25,078 nucleotides of DNA from ZC4RG30 sp031424095 (GCA_031424095.1 JANPGU010000370.1:1-25078); one strand, 5' to 3'; positions 1 to 9,149 are shown, counted from the first letter of the stretch. Notes: generated by a model not told the origin, from the letters alone. Translations and numbers: made by a program.

Positions 1-525
1 GGCGGTGTCGAGCAGCGCGGCAAAAGGCAGCAAGAAGCTGCCCTGCACTTCCGTCGCATCGATGCGCGGCGCAAATGACTGCGCCAGCCGCGCCACGACC
101 GGCGTGATGCGAAAACCCGTGAGCACGATCTGGTCGGGTAGAAAACCCAGCACCTCGGCATCCTGTGGTGCGAGGCCGACCTCTTCCTGGGCTTCGCGCA
201 ATGCTGCGGCTGCGGGACTGGCGTCGGAGTGCTCGATGACGCCGCCCGGAAACGCGATCTGGCCGGCGTGATGACGCAGATGTCCGGCGCGCACCGTAAG
301 CAGTATTCCCGGACCCGCGGTGGCTTCGATAAAACCGATCAGCACCGCAGCGGGACGTGGATGGGCGGGAATCATGTTCAACAAGCGCGGATCGGTCTGA
401 TCCGTTACGCCGGCGCCGATGCGCACGAACTGGTCGCGGTGCTCCGGCTGCGTGGCGGTGAGCCGCTGCACGAGACGACGCCACGCGACATCCGCTACCA
501 GGCTGACCGCTGCGGACGCTGCCAT
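1..525 (-). CDS. nudL: Nudix hydrolase, CoA pyrophosphatase NudL-type (3'-truncated by window edge)
   Basis: The gene reads leftward off the window edge; 175 codons are visible and the C-terminus is missing. Residues 75-95 carry the NudL signature LLTxRxxxLRxHxGQxxFPGG, and residues 110-118 read REAQEEVGL, the REUXEEXGU core of the Nudix box. The following segment (VLGFLPDQIVLTGFRITPVV) matches the region after the box in NudL proteins. Family members cleave coenzyme A and its derivatives to 3',5'-ADP and 4'-phosphopantetheine using Mg2+ or Mn2+. I chose the ATG at 525; the frame is open further upstream, but that part overlaps the fumC 3' end and has no homology I recognise. It lies 49 bases downstream of fumC on the same strand and is probably co-transcribed with it. 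Confidence 0.88.
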   Translation of the reverse strand, partial: MAASAAVSLVADVAWRRLVQRLTATQPEHRDQFVRIGAGVTDQTDPRLLNMIPAHPRPAAVLIGFIEATAGPGILLTVRAGHLRHHAGQIAFPGGVIEHSDASPAAAALREAQEEVGLAPQDAEVLGFLPDQIVLTGFRITPVVARLAQSFAPRIDATEVQGSFLLPFAALLDTA

Positions 526-574
526 CAGCCGCTGCCGGCAGCAAGGGACGCAGACAGCAATTGCGCGCGATCCA

Positions 575-1981
<1,407 letters not shown>

Positions 1982-2005
1982 GCGTGTTGCTCCGCCGTCT
2001 CTGCA

Positions 2006-2028
2006 GCATCAGTTATGATGCGCGCATC
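2006..2028. promoter_or_regulatory. Nested inverted repeats in the fumC/purB divergent promoter region
   Basis: GCATCA (2006-2011) and TGATGC (2016-2021) form a perfect 6-bp inverted repeat with a 4-base spacer. Overlapping it, GATGCGCGCATC (2017-2028) is a perfect 12-bp palindrome. Together these give three copies of the half-site GATGC/GCATC in alternating orientation. The array covers the -10-like TATGAT of purB and lies 25-47 bases upstream of the fumC start, so a bound protein could affect both genes. The repeats are seen directly; a role as an operator is inference, and I do not recognise a known regulator's site. Confidence 0.45.
2014..2019 (+). promoter_or_regulatory. Possible -10 element for purB
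   Basis: TATGAT matches the sigma70 -10 consensus at five of six positions and lies 46 bases upstream of the purB ATG. No good -35 hexamer is visible at 16-18 bases upstream. The element sits inside the nested inverted repeats of this intergenic region. Confidence 0.35.
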
Positions 2029-2065
2029 CTAACATTCGTACGGTCCAAGAGCCGCCGCCAACACC

Positions 2066-3436
2066 ATGGATTTCAGCCTTACTGCACTCTCGCCCGTCGA
2101 CGGGCGCTATCGCGCGGCCACCGAAGGACTGGCAGCCCTGCTGTCGGAAAGCGGCCTGGTGCGCGAACGCATCCGGGTCGAGGCGTTATGGACGCTGCAG
2201 CTGGGCGCGGTGCTGCGCGGGCAAGCGGTTGCGGATTTTGCGCCGGCCATGCGCAAGCGGCTGGAACAGCTGGCGGTTGATCCGGGCGAAACCAGCCCGG
2301 TCACCGTGAAGAACATCGAGAAGCGCATCAATCACGACGTCAAGGCCGTCGAATATTTCGTGCGCGACGAGATCAAGGCCAGCGGCGCGACGCCGGCACA
2401 GCTTGAGCTGGTGCACTTTGGCTGCACCTCGGAAGACATCAACAACCTGAGCTATGCGCGACTGCTGGCGCGTGCCCGCAGCGAACAGCTGCTGCCCGCG
2501 CTGGACGCGCTGCTGCAGTCCGTTGCCGGCATTGCGGCTGCCAATGCCGGGCTGCCCATGCTCGCGCGCACGCATGGACAGACGGCGTCGCCCACCACGC
2601 TGGGCAAGGAATTCGCGAACATCCACGCGCGCCTGCTGCGCGCCCGCCGCCGGCTCGAGCGCGTGGAAATCCTGGGCAAGTGGAATGGCGCGGTCGGCAA
2701 TTTCAATGCGCATGTGGCGGCATACCCGCAGACCGACTGGATCAGTGTCTCGCAGCAGTTCGTGCAGCGCTGTGGACTTGCCTGGAATGGCCACACCACG
2801 CAGATCGAACCGCATGACTGGATCGGTGAATACTGCGATGCGCTGGCTGCGATCAATGTCATCGGCATCGACATGTGCCGCGACATCTGGGGCTATGTTT
2901 CGCTGGGCTACCTGCGGCAGCGCGCAGTGGCAGGTGAAGTCGGCTCGTCGACCATGCCGCACAAGATCAACCCCATCGATTTCGAGAATGCCGAAGGCAA
3001 TCTCGGCGTGGCCAATGCATTGCTGCGGCATTTCTCCGAAAAGCTGCCAGTGTCACGCTGGCAGCGCGATCTCACCGACTCCACCGTGCTGCGCAATGTG
3101 GGCGTAGCACTGGGCCACTGCCTGATCGCCTGGCGGGCTGCGCTGCGCGGCCTGGGCAAGATCGCGCCAGATCCGGTCTGCCTGGCAGCAGATCTGGACG
3201 ACGCCTGGGAAGTGCTGGCCGAAGCCGTGCAGACGGTGTTGCGCGCCGAAGGGGTGCCGGATGGCTACGAGCTGCTCAAGGAACATTCGCGCGACAAGCC
3301 GTTGACCCGCGAGCTGCTGGCCGATCTGATCCGTGCCCTGCCCCTGCCGGAAAGCCGGCGCAAGACCTTGCTGGAACTGACCCCGTCCGGCTATCTGGGC
3401 CTTGCCGCGACGCTGGCAGCGTTGCCACCGGTGTAG
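2066..3436 (+). CDS. purB: Adenylosuccinate lyase
   Basis: This 456-residue enzyme of purine synthesis splits SAICAR to AICAR and adenylosuccinate to AMP, releasing fumarate both times. The start MDFSLTALSPVDGRY matches the usual PurB N-terminus and fixes the ATG at 2066, although no strong Shine-Dalgarno sequence is seen. Key motifs are TSEDINN (121-127), ARTHGQTASPTT with the catalytic histidine near residue 170, and the signature loop GSSTMPHKINP (293-303) followed by DFENAEGN. The length equals the E. coli type of PurB. In E. coli purB follows nudJ-mnmA-hflD; here purB lies upstream of nudJ-mnmA and hflD is not in between, so the neighbourhood is conserved but rearranged. Confidence 0.96.
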   Translation: MDFSLTALSPVDGRYRAATEGLAALLSESGLVRERIRVEALWTLQLGAVLRGQAVADFAPAMRKRLEQLAVDPGETSPVTVKNIEKRINHDVKAVEYFVRDEIKASGATPAQLELVHFGCTSEDINNLSYARLLARARSEQLLPALDALLQSVAGIAAANAGLPMLARTHGQTASPTTLGKEFANIHARLLRARRRLERVEILGKWNGAVGNFNAHVAAYPQTDWISVSQQFVQRCGLAWNGHTTQIEPHDWIGEYCDALAAINVIGIDMCRDIWGYVSLGYLRQRAVAGEVGSSTMPHKINPIDFENAEGNLGVANALLRHFSEKLPVSRWQRDLTDSTVLRNVGVALGHCLIAWRAALRGLGKIAPDPVCLAADLDDAWEVLAEAVQTVLRAEGVPDGYELLKEHSRDKPLTRELLADLIRALPLPESRRKTLLELTPSGYLGLAATLAALPPV

Positions 3437-3550
3437 GCAGGTTACATAACGCCGGCATTTCTGCGACGTGCTGCGCAGTTTGCTTTCAGCTATTTCCCGA
3501 TAGGGAAGAAAGCGTGAACCGGCCCACAATTGCGGCCCACCCCGGGTTCC
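3437..3550 (+). other. Intergenic stretch after purB with weak hairpins
   Basis: About 115 bases hold no gene. CTGCG (3461-3465) can pair with CGCAG (3474-3478), followed by a T-rich stretch TTTGCTTT, which could be a weak terminator for purB. A second small hairpin TTCCC-GATA-GGGAA follows near 3493-3506. Both are short and neither is a convincing intrinsic terminator. Confidence 0.25.
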
Positions 3551-3556
3551 TAATAT
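3530..3556 (+). promoter_or_regulatory. Candidate promoter giving a leaderless start
   Basis: TTGCGG (3530-3535) and TAATAT (3551-3556) are spaced by 15 bases. The end of the -10-like element is only 6 bases before the ATG at 3563, so transcription would begin at or next to the start codon. No Shine-Dalgarno sequence precedes that ATG. Confidence 0.35.
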
Positions 3557-3562
3557 GTGGCC

Positions 3563-4114
3563 ATGAGCGGACCCCAGTACTACTTCGCAGGCCAGACCCC
3601 GGTTTCGGTGCCGCCACTGCCGGTGCTGGGACGCGGTGGTGCAGGCAGCCAGGCTGCGCCCGAACCGCTGCAGGTACTGACCACGCTGGACGATGTACGC
3701 ACCGCCACCCGCCGCGCCGTGGCCGGGGCGCAGCGGTTGCTATCGATCTACACGCTGGATCTGGAACCGCAGCTGTATGAGCAGCCCGCGTTCCTCGAAC
3801 TGATCAAGCGCTTCCTGCTCAGCCACAGTTTTGCCAAGGTGCGGCTGCTGACGCATCGGCCCATTCCCTACACATCACCGCACAAGCTGGCCGCCATGCG
3901 CCGCCGCCTGTCTGGCCATATCGAGATCCGGACCGTCAACACGCAGTTCGCCGCTCGCACCAGCGGCATGCTGATCGCCGATGCGAAGGCCATTGTGTAC
4001 CGCGCCCAGGTCACCAGCTGGGAAGGCGCGGCCGGTTTCGAACAGCCACCGATCGCCAAGCTCTACCTGCAGGAATTCGACGAGATGTGGATAGCGAGCG
4101 TTCCCAAGTACTAG
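3563..4114 (+). CDS. Conserved hypothetical protein, PLD-like fold without HKD catalytic motif
   Basis: I choose the ATG at 3563 (183 residues); a GTG at 3557 would add two residues. The N-terminal 35 residues are low-complexity and Pro/Gly/Ala-rich. From there on the pattern (LDDVRTATRRAVAGAQRLLSIYTLDLEPQLY, then an Arg-rich helical region, then GMLIADAKAIVYRAQ and a C-terminal LYLQEFDEMWIAS) resembles one half of a phospholipase D-like fold. The catalytic HxKxxxxD motif is absent, so it is probably not a phospholipase or nuclease. There is no signal peptide or membrane segment. It sits between purB and nudJ; I recall similar small proteins near purB in other gammaproteobacteria but cannot verify this. 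The function is unknown. Confidence 0.72.
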   Translation: MSGPQYYFAGQTPVSVPPLPVLGRGGAGSQAAPEPLQVLTTLDDVRTATRRAVAGAQRLLSIYTLDLEPQLYEQPAFLELIKRFLLSHSFAKVRLLTHRPIPYTSPHKLAAMRRRLSGHIEIRTVNTQFAARTSGMLIADAKAIVYRAQVTSWEGAAGFEQPPIAKLYLQEFDEMWIASVPKY

Positions 4115-4130
4115 GGATCGTCGGCTCCTC

Positions 4131-4136
4131 TATACT
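4131..4136 (+). promoter_or_regulatory. -10-like element just ahead of nudJ
   Basis: TATACT matches the -10 consensus at five of six positions and ends 6 bases before the nudJ ATG. No Shine-Dalgarno sequence and no clear -35 hexamer are present. If used, the transcript would start at the A of the start codon. Confidence 0.35.
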
Positions 4137-4142
4137 GCACGG

Positions 4143-4616
4143 ATGACCTGGCGCCCCGATTTGACGGTAGCTGCCATCGTGCAGCGTGACGATGGTCGCT
4201 TCCTCATGGTGGAGGAGCGGATCGGCGACGCCATCGTTTTCAACCAGCCCGCGGGCCATGTGGAAGACGGCGAATCCATCGTCACCGCGGTAGTCCGCGA
4301 AACCCTTGAAGAGACGGCCTGGCAGATGCAGCCGCGCCATCTGATCGGGCTGTACCTGTGGCGCAATCCCGGCAACGGTCGATCCACGCTGCGGAGAGCG
4401 ATCAGCGGCGAAGTCCACGCGCACGAGGCGGCCCGTCGCCTGGACCACGGCATCCTGGCTGCACACTGGATGAGCCGTGAAGTCCTGCTGGCGCAGCCGC
4501 ACCGGCTGCGCAGCCCGTTGGTGCTGCGCTGTATCGATGACTATCTCGCGGGCAAGCGCTTCGCGCTCGATGCGTTGACATACATGGCGCTGCAGCCGGT
4601 CGCGCAGAGCGCCTGA
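4143..4616 (+). CDS. nudJ: Nudix hydrolase NudJ-type phosphatase
   Basis: This is a 157-residue Nudix protein. NQPAGHVEDGES (34-45) followed by RETLEETAW (52-60) is the Nudix box; it keeps the metal-binding REXXEE residues but has Ala where the consensus has Gly (REUXEEXGU). NudJ proteins dephosphorylate thiamine and HMP pyrophosphates and nucleoside di- and triphosphates. The start MTWRPDLTVAAIVQ, the RSPLVLRCIDDYLAGKR segment near the end and the position directly upstream of mnmA all match E. coli NudJ (YmfB). The ATG at 4143 has no visible Shine-Dalgarno sequence; a -10-like hexamer lies just upstream. It is separated from mnmA by 36 bases and is likely co-transcribed with it. Confidence 0.88.
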   Translation: MTWRPDLTVAAIVQRDDGRFLMVEERIGDAIVFNQPAGHVEDGESIVTAVVRETLEETAWQMQPRHLIGLYLWRNPGNGRSTLRRAISGEVHAHEAARRLDHGILAAHWMSREVLLAQPHRLRSPLVLRCIDDYLAGKRFALDALTYMALQPVAQSA

Positions 4617-4652
4617 TCGATGCCGGTCCATTCGCAAGCCGGTTGAGCGGCA

Positions 4653-5735
4653 TTGGCCCAGCGCGTCGTCGTCGGACTCTCAGGGGGCGTGGACTCCGCC
4701 GTCACTGCGCTGCTGCTGCGACGGGCTGGCCACGATGTGCAGGGCCTGTTCATGCACAACTGGGAAGAAGACGAACAGGGCTACTGCACTGCCGCCGAAG
4801 ACTTCCAGGATGCGCGGCGCGTAGCCATGGAACTGGGCATTCCCCTGCATCGCGTGGACTTCGCCGCGCAATACCGCGAGCGGGTGTTCACCGATTTCCT
4901 CGCCGCCTACCGTGCGGGCCTCACGCCCAATCCGGATGTGCTGTGCAACCGCGAGATCAAGTTCGGCGATTGCCTGCAGCATGCGTTGCGGCTTGGCGCA
5001 GTGCTCTTCGCCACCGGCCACTACGCCCGCATCGAACAGGGGCCGGACGGACCGGAACTGCACAAGGGCCTGGATTCCGGCAAGGACCAGTCGTATTTCC
5101 TGCATGCGGTGCAGCGGGAACGGTTTAGACAGGCCGTGATGCCGCTGGGCGTGCTGCACAAGGAGGAAGTCCGCGAGCTGGCGCGGACGGCAGGCCTGCC
5201 CGTTTTCAACAAGCGCGACAGCACCGGCATCTGCTTCATCGGCGAACGCCCGTTCCGGCAATTCCTGGAGCAGTACATCGAACACCGCCCCGGGCCGATC
5301 CGTGACACCGGCGGCGAACTGCTGGGCGAACACGTGGGTCTGCCGTTCTATACGCTGGGCCAGCGCGGCGGCATCGGTATCGGTGGAACAGCAGGTTCCA
5401 GCGGCCAGCCCTGGTATGTGGCCGCCAAACACCCGGCCGACAATACGCTGATCGTCACGCAGGGAGACCATCATCCGGCGCTGTTCAGTCGGCAGCTGCG
5501 CACTGGCGCCGTGAACTGGCTTGCCGCCGAGCCTGCCCTTGCAGCCGGCGATATCACGGTTCGCCTGCGATACCGTCAGGAAGACCAACCAGCCCGGGTC
5601 GACCAGAACCCCGATGGCGGCGTGACCATCACGCCGGTCGCGCCACAGCGGGCGGTCACGCCCGGGCAGTCGGCAGTGATCTACCGGCACTCCCGCTGCC
5701 TTGGCGGGGGAGTGATCGAGCAAACCGATATATAA
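4653..5735 (+). CDS. mnmA: tRNA-specific 2-thiouridylase MnmA
   Basis: This 360-residue enzyme transfers sulfur to U34 of Lys, Glu and Gln tRNAs. The ATP-binding PP-loop SGGVDS is at residues 10-15. The two catalytic cysteines are C98 (NPDVLCNREIKF) and C194 (STGICFIGERPF), placed as in the family. The C-terminal beta-barrel region ends in RAVTPGQSAVIYRHSRCLGGGVI, typical of MnmA. The start codon must be TTG at 4653: a TGA in the same frame lies at 4644-4646 and no ATG or GTG precedes the PP-loop. The stop codon TAA (5733-5735) lies inside the perfect TATAAT box used by the next gene. hflD, usually next to mnmA in enterobacteria, is absent here. Confidence 0.96.
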   Translation: MAQRVVVGLSGGVDSAVTALLLRRAGHDVQGLFMHNWEEDEQGYCTAAEDFQDARRVAMELGIPLHRVDFAAQYRERVFTDFLAAYRAGLTPNPDVLCNREIKFGDCLQHALRLGAVLFATGHYARIEQGPDGPELHKGLDSGKDQSYFLHAVQRERFRQAVMPLGVLHKEEVRELARTAGLPVFNKRDSTGICFIGERPFRQFLEQYIEHRPGPIRDTGGELLGEHVGLPFYTLGQRGGIGIGGTAGSSGQPWYVAAKHPADNTLIVTQGDHHPALFSRQLRTGAVNWLAAEPALAAGDITVRLRYRQEDQPARVDQNPDGGVTITPVAPQRAVTPGQSAVIYRHSRCLGGGVIEQTDI

Positions 5736-5736
5736 T
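5731..5736 (+). promoter_or_regulatory. Perfect -10 box for acnA
   Basis: TATAAT lies 27 bases before the chosen acnA ATG, leaving a leader of about 20 bases that contains the GGAG ribosome-binding sequence. It overlaps the mnmA stop codon. No -35 match is visible at 16-18 bases upstream, so the promoter may depend on an activator. Confidence 0.5.
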
Positions 5737-5763
5737 TCGCGACTTCGACGCATGGAGAAAGGC

Positions 5764-8457
5764 ATGACCGACAGCTTCAAGGCCCGTTCAACACTGAGCG
5801 TGAACGGCAAGCAGCACACGATCTGGAGTTTTCAGGGCCTGCCGCAGGAGAAGCTGGCGCGCCTGCCCTACTCGCTCAAGATCCTGCTCGAGAACCAGCT
5901 GCGATTCGAAGACGGCGTCAACGTGACGCGCGCGGATATCGAGGCCTTGCTCAACTGGGATCCGAAAGCCGCACCGAACTACGAAATCTCGTTCACGCCG
6001 GCGCGCGTGATCATGCAGGACTTCACCGGCGTGCCCTGCGTGGTGGATCTGGCCGCCATGCGCGAAGCCATCACCCGCCTTGGCGGTGATCCGGAAAAGG
6101 TCAACCCGCTGGCGCCGGCCGAACTTGTCATCGACCATTCGGTGCAGGTGGATGAATACGGCACGGCGCAGGCGCTGGCCAACAACAACCGCATCGAATT
6201 CGAACGCAATGGCGAGCGCTATTCGTTCCTGCGCTGGGGCCAGAGTGCGTTCCGCAATTTCAAGGTAGTGCCACCCAACACCGGCATCGTGCACCAGGTG
6301 AACCTGGAGTTCCTGGGGCGCGTGGTGTTTGCAAAGGAAGGCGCACTGCCAGAGGCGTATCCGGACACCGTGGTCGGCACCGATTCGCACACCACGATGA
6401 TCAATGGCCTGGGCGTGCTGGGCTGGGGTGTGGGCGGCATCGAAGCCGAAGCCGCCATGCTGGGGCAACCGGTCACCATGCTCATTCCGCAGGTCATCGG
6501 CTTCAAGCTCAATGGTCAGCTGCCTCCGGGAGCCACCGCCACCGACCTGGTGCTGACGGTCACCGAGATGCTGCGCAAGAAAGGCGTGGTCGACAAGTTC
6601 GTCGAGTTCTTCGGCGATGGCCTGGCCAATCTGCCGCTCGCCGACCGCGCCACCATCGGCAACATGTCACCGGAATTCGGCAGCACCTGCGCCATCTTCC
6701 CCATCGACGAAGAGACCATCCGCTATCTCACGCTGTCGGGTCGTCCGGCAGAACAGGTGGCGCTGGTCGAGGCCTATGCGAAGGCGCAGGGCATGTGGCG
6801 CCTGAACGGTCAGGTGGCCGCGGACTATACCGACGTGCTGGAACTGGACATGACTACGGTCGAGCCCAGCCTGGCCGGCCCGAGTCGTCCGCAGGATCGG
6901 GTACCGCTGCGCAGTGCCAAGACCATTTACGGAGCTGCCGTCCGCAAGCAGTCCGATGAACGTGCAAAGCGCAATCCTGCGGCTACTGGCAGCGGTGCGG
7001 TCGCGGTGGATGGCAAGAGCTTCAACGTCAAGGATGGCGACGTGCTGATCGCCGCCATCACCAGCTGCACCAATACCTCCAATCCCTATGTGCTGATTGC
7101 AGCGGGCCTGGTCGCCCGCAACGCGCGGCGCGTCGGTATCACCAGCAAGCCCTGGGTGAAAACCTCGCTGGCTCCGGGCTCCCGCGTGGTCACCGATTAT
7201 CTGGAGGACGCGGGCCTGCTGTCGGAACTGGCAGGAATCGGCTTCAACCTGGTGGGTTATGGCTGCACCACCTGCATCGGCAACTCCGGGCCCCTGAAGC
7301 CGGAGATTTCGGCCGGCGTGAAGGCCGGCGATGTCATCGGCTGCTCGGTGCTCTCCGGCAACCGCAACTTCGATGGCCGCGTGCATCCGGAAGTGCAGCA
7401 GAACTATCTCGCCTCACCACCGCTGGTGGTGGCTTATGCGCTGGCCGGTTCCCTCGACATGGATCTGAACACCGAGCCGCTGGGAACCGGCAGCAACGGC
7501 CAGCCTGTCTATCTGAAGGATATCTGGCCCAGCACGGCGGAGATTGCGGACTACGTGCACCGGCACATCACCTCGGCCATGTTCAAGCGCAGCTACGCCG
7601 GCGTGTTCGACGGCGATGAACGCTGGCGCGCCATCAAGGTGCCGGCGGGCAAGACCTACGCCTGGGACGCGAAGTCCACGTACGTGAAGAATCCGCCTTA
7701 TTTCGACGGCATGACGATGACACCGGCGGGTTCTGGCGATATCCGCAATGCACGGGTGCTGGCGTTGCTCGGCGATTCGGTGACCACCGACCACATTTCA
7801 CCGGCAGGCAACATTGCGAAGAGCAGCCCAGCCGCGAAATACCTCATGGAACTGGGCGTGCAGCCGGTGGACTTCAACCAGTACGGCGCGCGGCGCGGCA
7901 ACCACGAAGTGATGATGCGTGGCACGTTCGCCAACATACGGCTGCGCAACCTGCTGCTGCCCGGCACCGAAGGCGGCATCACGCTGCACATTCCGTCCGG
8001 CGAACAGATGTCGATCTTCGACGCCGCCATGCGCTACAAACAGGAAGGCACCACGCTGATCATCCTCGCCGGCAAGGAATACGGCACTGGCTCGTCGCGT
8101 GACTGGGCCGCGAAGGGCACGCTGCTGCTGGGCGTAAAGGCCGTGATCGCCGAGAGCTTCGAGCGCATCCACCGCTCCAACCTGATCGGCATGGGCGTGC
8201 TGCCTCTGCAGTACCTGCCCGGCGCGACGGCGGCGTCGATCGGACTGACCGGCAAGGAAACCTTCGCCATCGAAGGTGGCAGCGATGCTGCGCGCAAGAC
8301 TGTCACCGTGACGGCCACGCCGCAGGATGGCGGCGTGCCGCTTACGTTCGAGGCGCGCGTGCGCATCGATACGCCGAAGGAACGCGAGTACTACCAGCAC
8401 GGCGGCATCCTGCACTACGTCCTGCGTCAGCTCGCCACCGCGAGTCGCGCTGCGTAG
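5764..8457 (+). CDS. acnA: Aconitate hydratase A
   Basis: From the ATG at 5764 the protein has 897 residues (MTDSFKARSTL...). A GGAG sequence at 5754-5757 fits this start; the ATG at 5752 would place the ribosome-binding sequence inside the gene. AcnA isomerises citrate and isocitrate in the TCA cycle using a [4Fe-4S] cluster. The cluster ligands are C435 in ITSCTNTSNP and C501 and C504 in GYGCTTCIGNSG, the same numbers as I recall for E. coli AcnA. The swivel domain with KEYGTGSSRDWAAKGT lies near the C-terminus. The length fits the AcnA/IRP family rather than AcnB, which has a different domain order. It follows mnmA without a gap but has its own -10 element. Confidence 0.96.
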   Translation: MTDSFKARSTLSVNGKQHTIWSFQGLPQEKLARLPYSLKILLENQLRFEDGVNVTRADIEALLNWDPKAAPNYEISFTPARVIMQDFTGVPCVVDLAAMREAITRLGGDPEKVNPLAPAELVIDHSVQVDEYGTAQALANNNRIEFERNGERYSFLRWGQSAFRNFKVVPPNTGIVHQVNLEFLGRVVFAKEGALPEAYPDTVVGTDSHTTMINGLGVLGWGVGGIEAEAAMLGQPVTMLIPQVIGFKLNGQLPPGATATDLVLTVTEMLRKKGVVDKFVEFFGDGLANLPLADRATIGNMSPEFGSTCAIFPIDEETIRYLTLSGRPAEQVALVEAYAKAQGMWRLNGQVAADYTDVLELDMTTVEPSLAGPSRPQDRVPLRSAKTIYGAAVRKQSDERAKRNPAATGSGAVAVDGKSFNVKDGDVLIAAITSCTNTSNPYVLIAAGLVARNARRVGITSKPWVKTSLAPGSRVVTDYLEDAGLLSELAGIGFNLVGYGCTTCIGNSGPLKPEISAGVKAGDVIGCSVLSGNRNFDGRVHPEVQQNYLASPPLVVAYALAGSLDMDLNTEPLGTGSNGQPVYLKDIWPSTAEIADYVHRHITSAMFKRSYAGVFDGDERWRAIKVPAGKTYAWDAKSTYVKNPPYFDGMTMTPAGSGDIRNARVLALLGDSVTTDHISPAGNIAKSSPAAKYLMELGVQPVDFNQYGARRGNHEVMMRGTFANIRLRNLLLPGTEGGITLHIPSGEQMSIFDAAMRYKQEGTTLIILAGKEYGTGSSRDWAAKGTLLLGVKAVIAESFERIHRSNLIGMGVLPLQYLPGATAASIGLTGKETFAIEGGSDAARKTVTVTATPQDGGVPLTFEARVRIDTPKEREYYQHGGILHYVLRQLATASRAA

Positions 8458-8468
8458 GCGGCGCTAGT

Positions 8469-9149
8469 TTGAGCGTACCGCCCGAGTTCCCGCCGGCCAC
8501 GCGCCGGCTGGCGCTGTTCGACATGGACGGGACGCTGACTCGCAGCGACACTTTCTTTCCCTTCGTGCTGGGGCTGCTGCTGCGTCATCCGTCGCGATGG
8601 CCACGGGCGGCATTGCTGCCGTTTCCAGCCCTCGGTTATCTGCTGCGCCGGCTTGATCGTGGCGCGCTGAAGGGCGCGATCCTGCATTGCCTGTTCGCGG
8701 GAATGCCACGTGCCGTGATCAGCGAACGCGCCCGGCGCTACGCCACGGCGGTCGTGCCCGCAAGGATGTTCCCGGAAGCTCTGGCGGCGTTCCGGGCGCA
8801 CCTGGCGGCGGGCGACCATGTCGTGGTGCTGTCGGCCAGCCCGGATATCTTCGTGCCGGAAATCGCGCAGGCCATCGGCGCACGGGAGGTCATCTGCAGC
8901 GAGGTACGCTGGCGTGGTGACCTGCTGGACGGTCGCCTGGCAGGCCCCAACCGGCGCGATCACGAAAAGGCCCGCGTGCTGGCTCAGCTGCGCGCCCGCC
9001 TGCCCGGCTTGCCGGTGATCGCCTACGGCAACAGCGCGGCGGATCTAATACACATGTTCGAATGCGAGCAGGCCGTATTCGTGAATCCCGGCGCCGCGCT
9101 GGCCGGCAAGCTCAAGGCGCGCGGGCTGCGCGTTGTGCGCTGGCATTGA
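8469..9149 (+). CDS. HAD-superfamily phosphatase, subfamily IB (SerB/PgpC-like)
   Basis: This 226-residue protein has HAD motif I FDMDGT, with nucleophile D18 and acid D20, motif II in VVLSASPD, the lysine of motif III in DHEK and motif IV in YGNSAAD, where Asn replaces the first Asp of the usual GDSxxD; I believe this variant is common in HAD-IB proteins. A cap of hydrophobic helices (LRHPSRWPRAALLPFPALGYLLRRL) follows motif I. The start is TTG at 8469, since no ATG or GTG lies between the acnA stop and motif I. It is 11 bases downstream of acnA, so it is probably in the same transcript. The substrate is unknown; phosphoserine or a phospholipid headgroup phosphate are possibilities for the subfamily. 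Confidence 0.82.
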   Translation: MSVPPEFPPATRRLALFDMDGTLTRSDTFFPFVLGLLLRHPSRWPRAALLPFPALGYLLRRLDRGALKGAILHCLFAGMPRAVISERARRYATAVVPARMFPEALAAFRAHLAAGDHVVVLSASPDIFVPEIAQAIGAREVICSEVRWRGDLLDGRLAGPNRRDHEKARVLAQLRARLPGLPVIAYGNSAADLIHMFECEQAVFVNPGAALAGKLKARGLRVVRWH

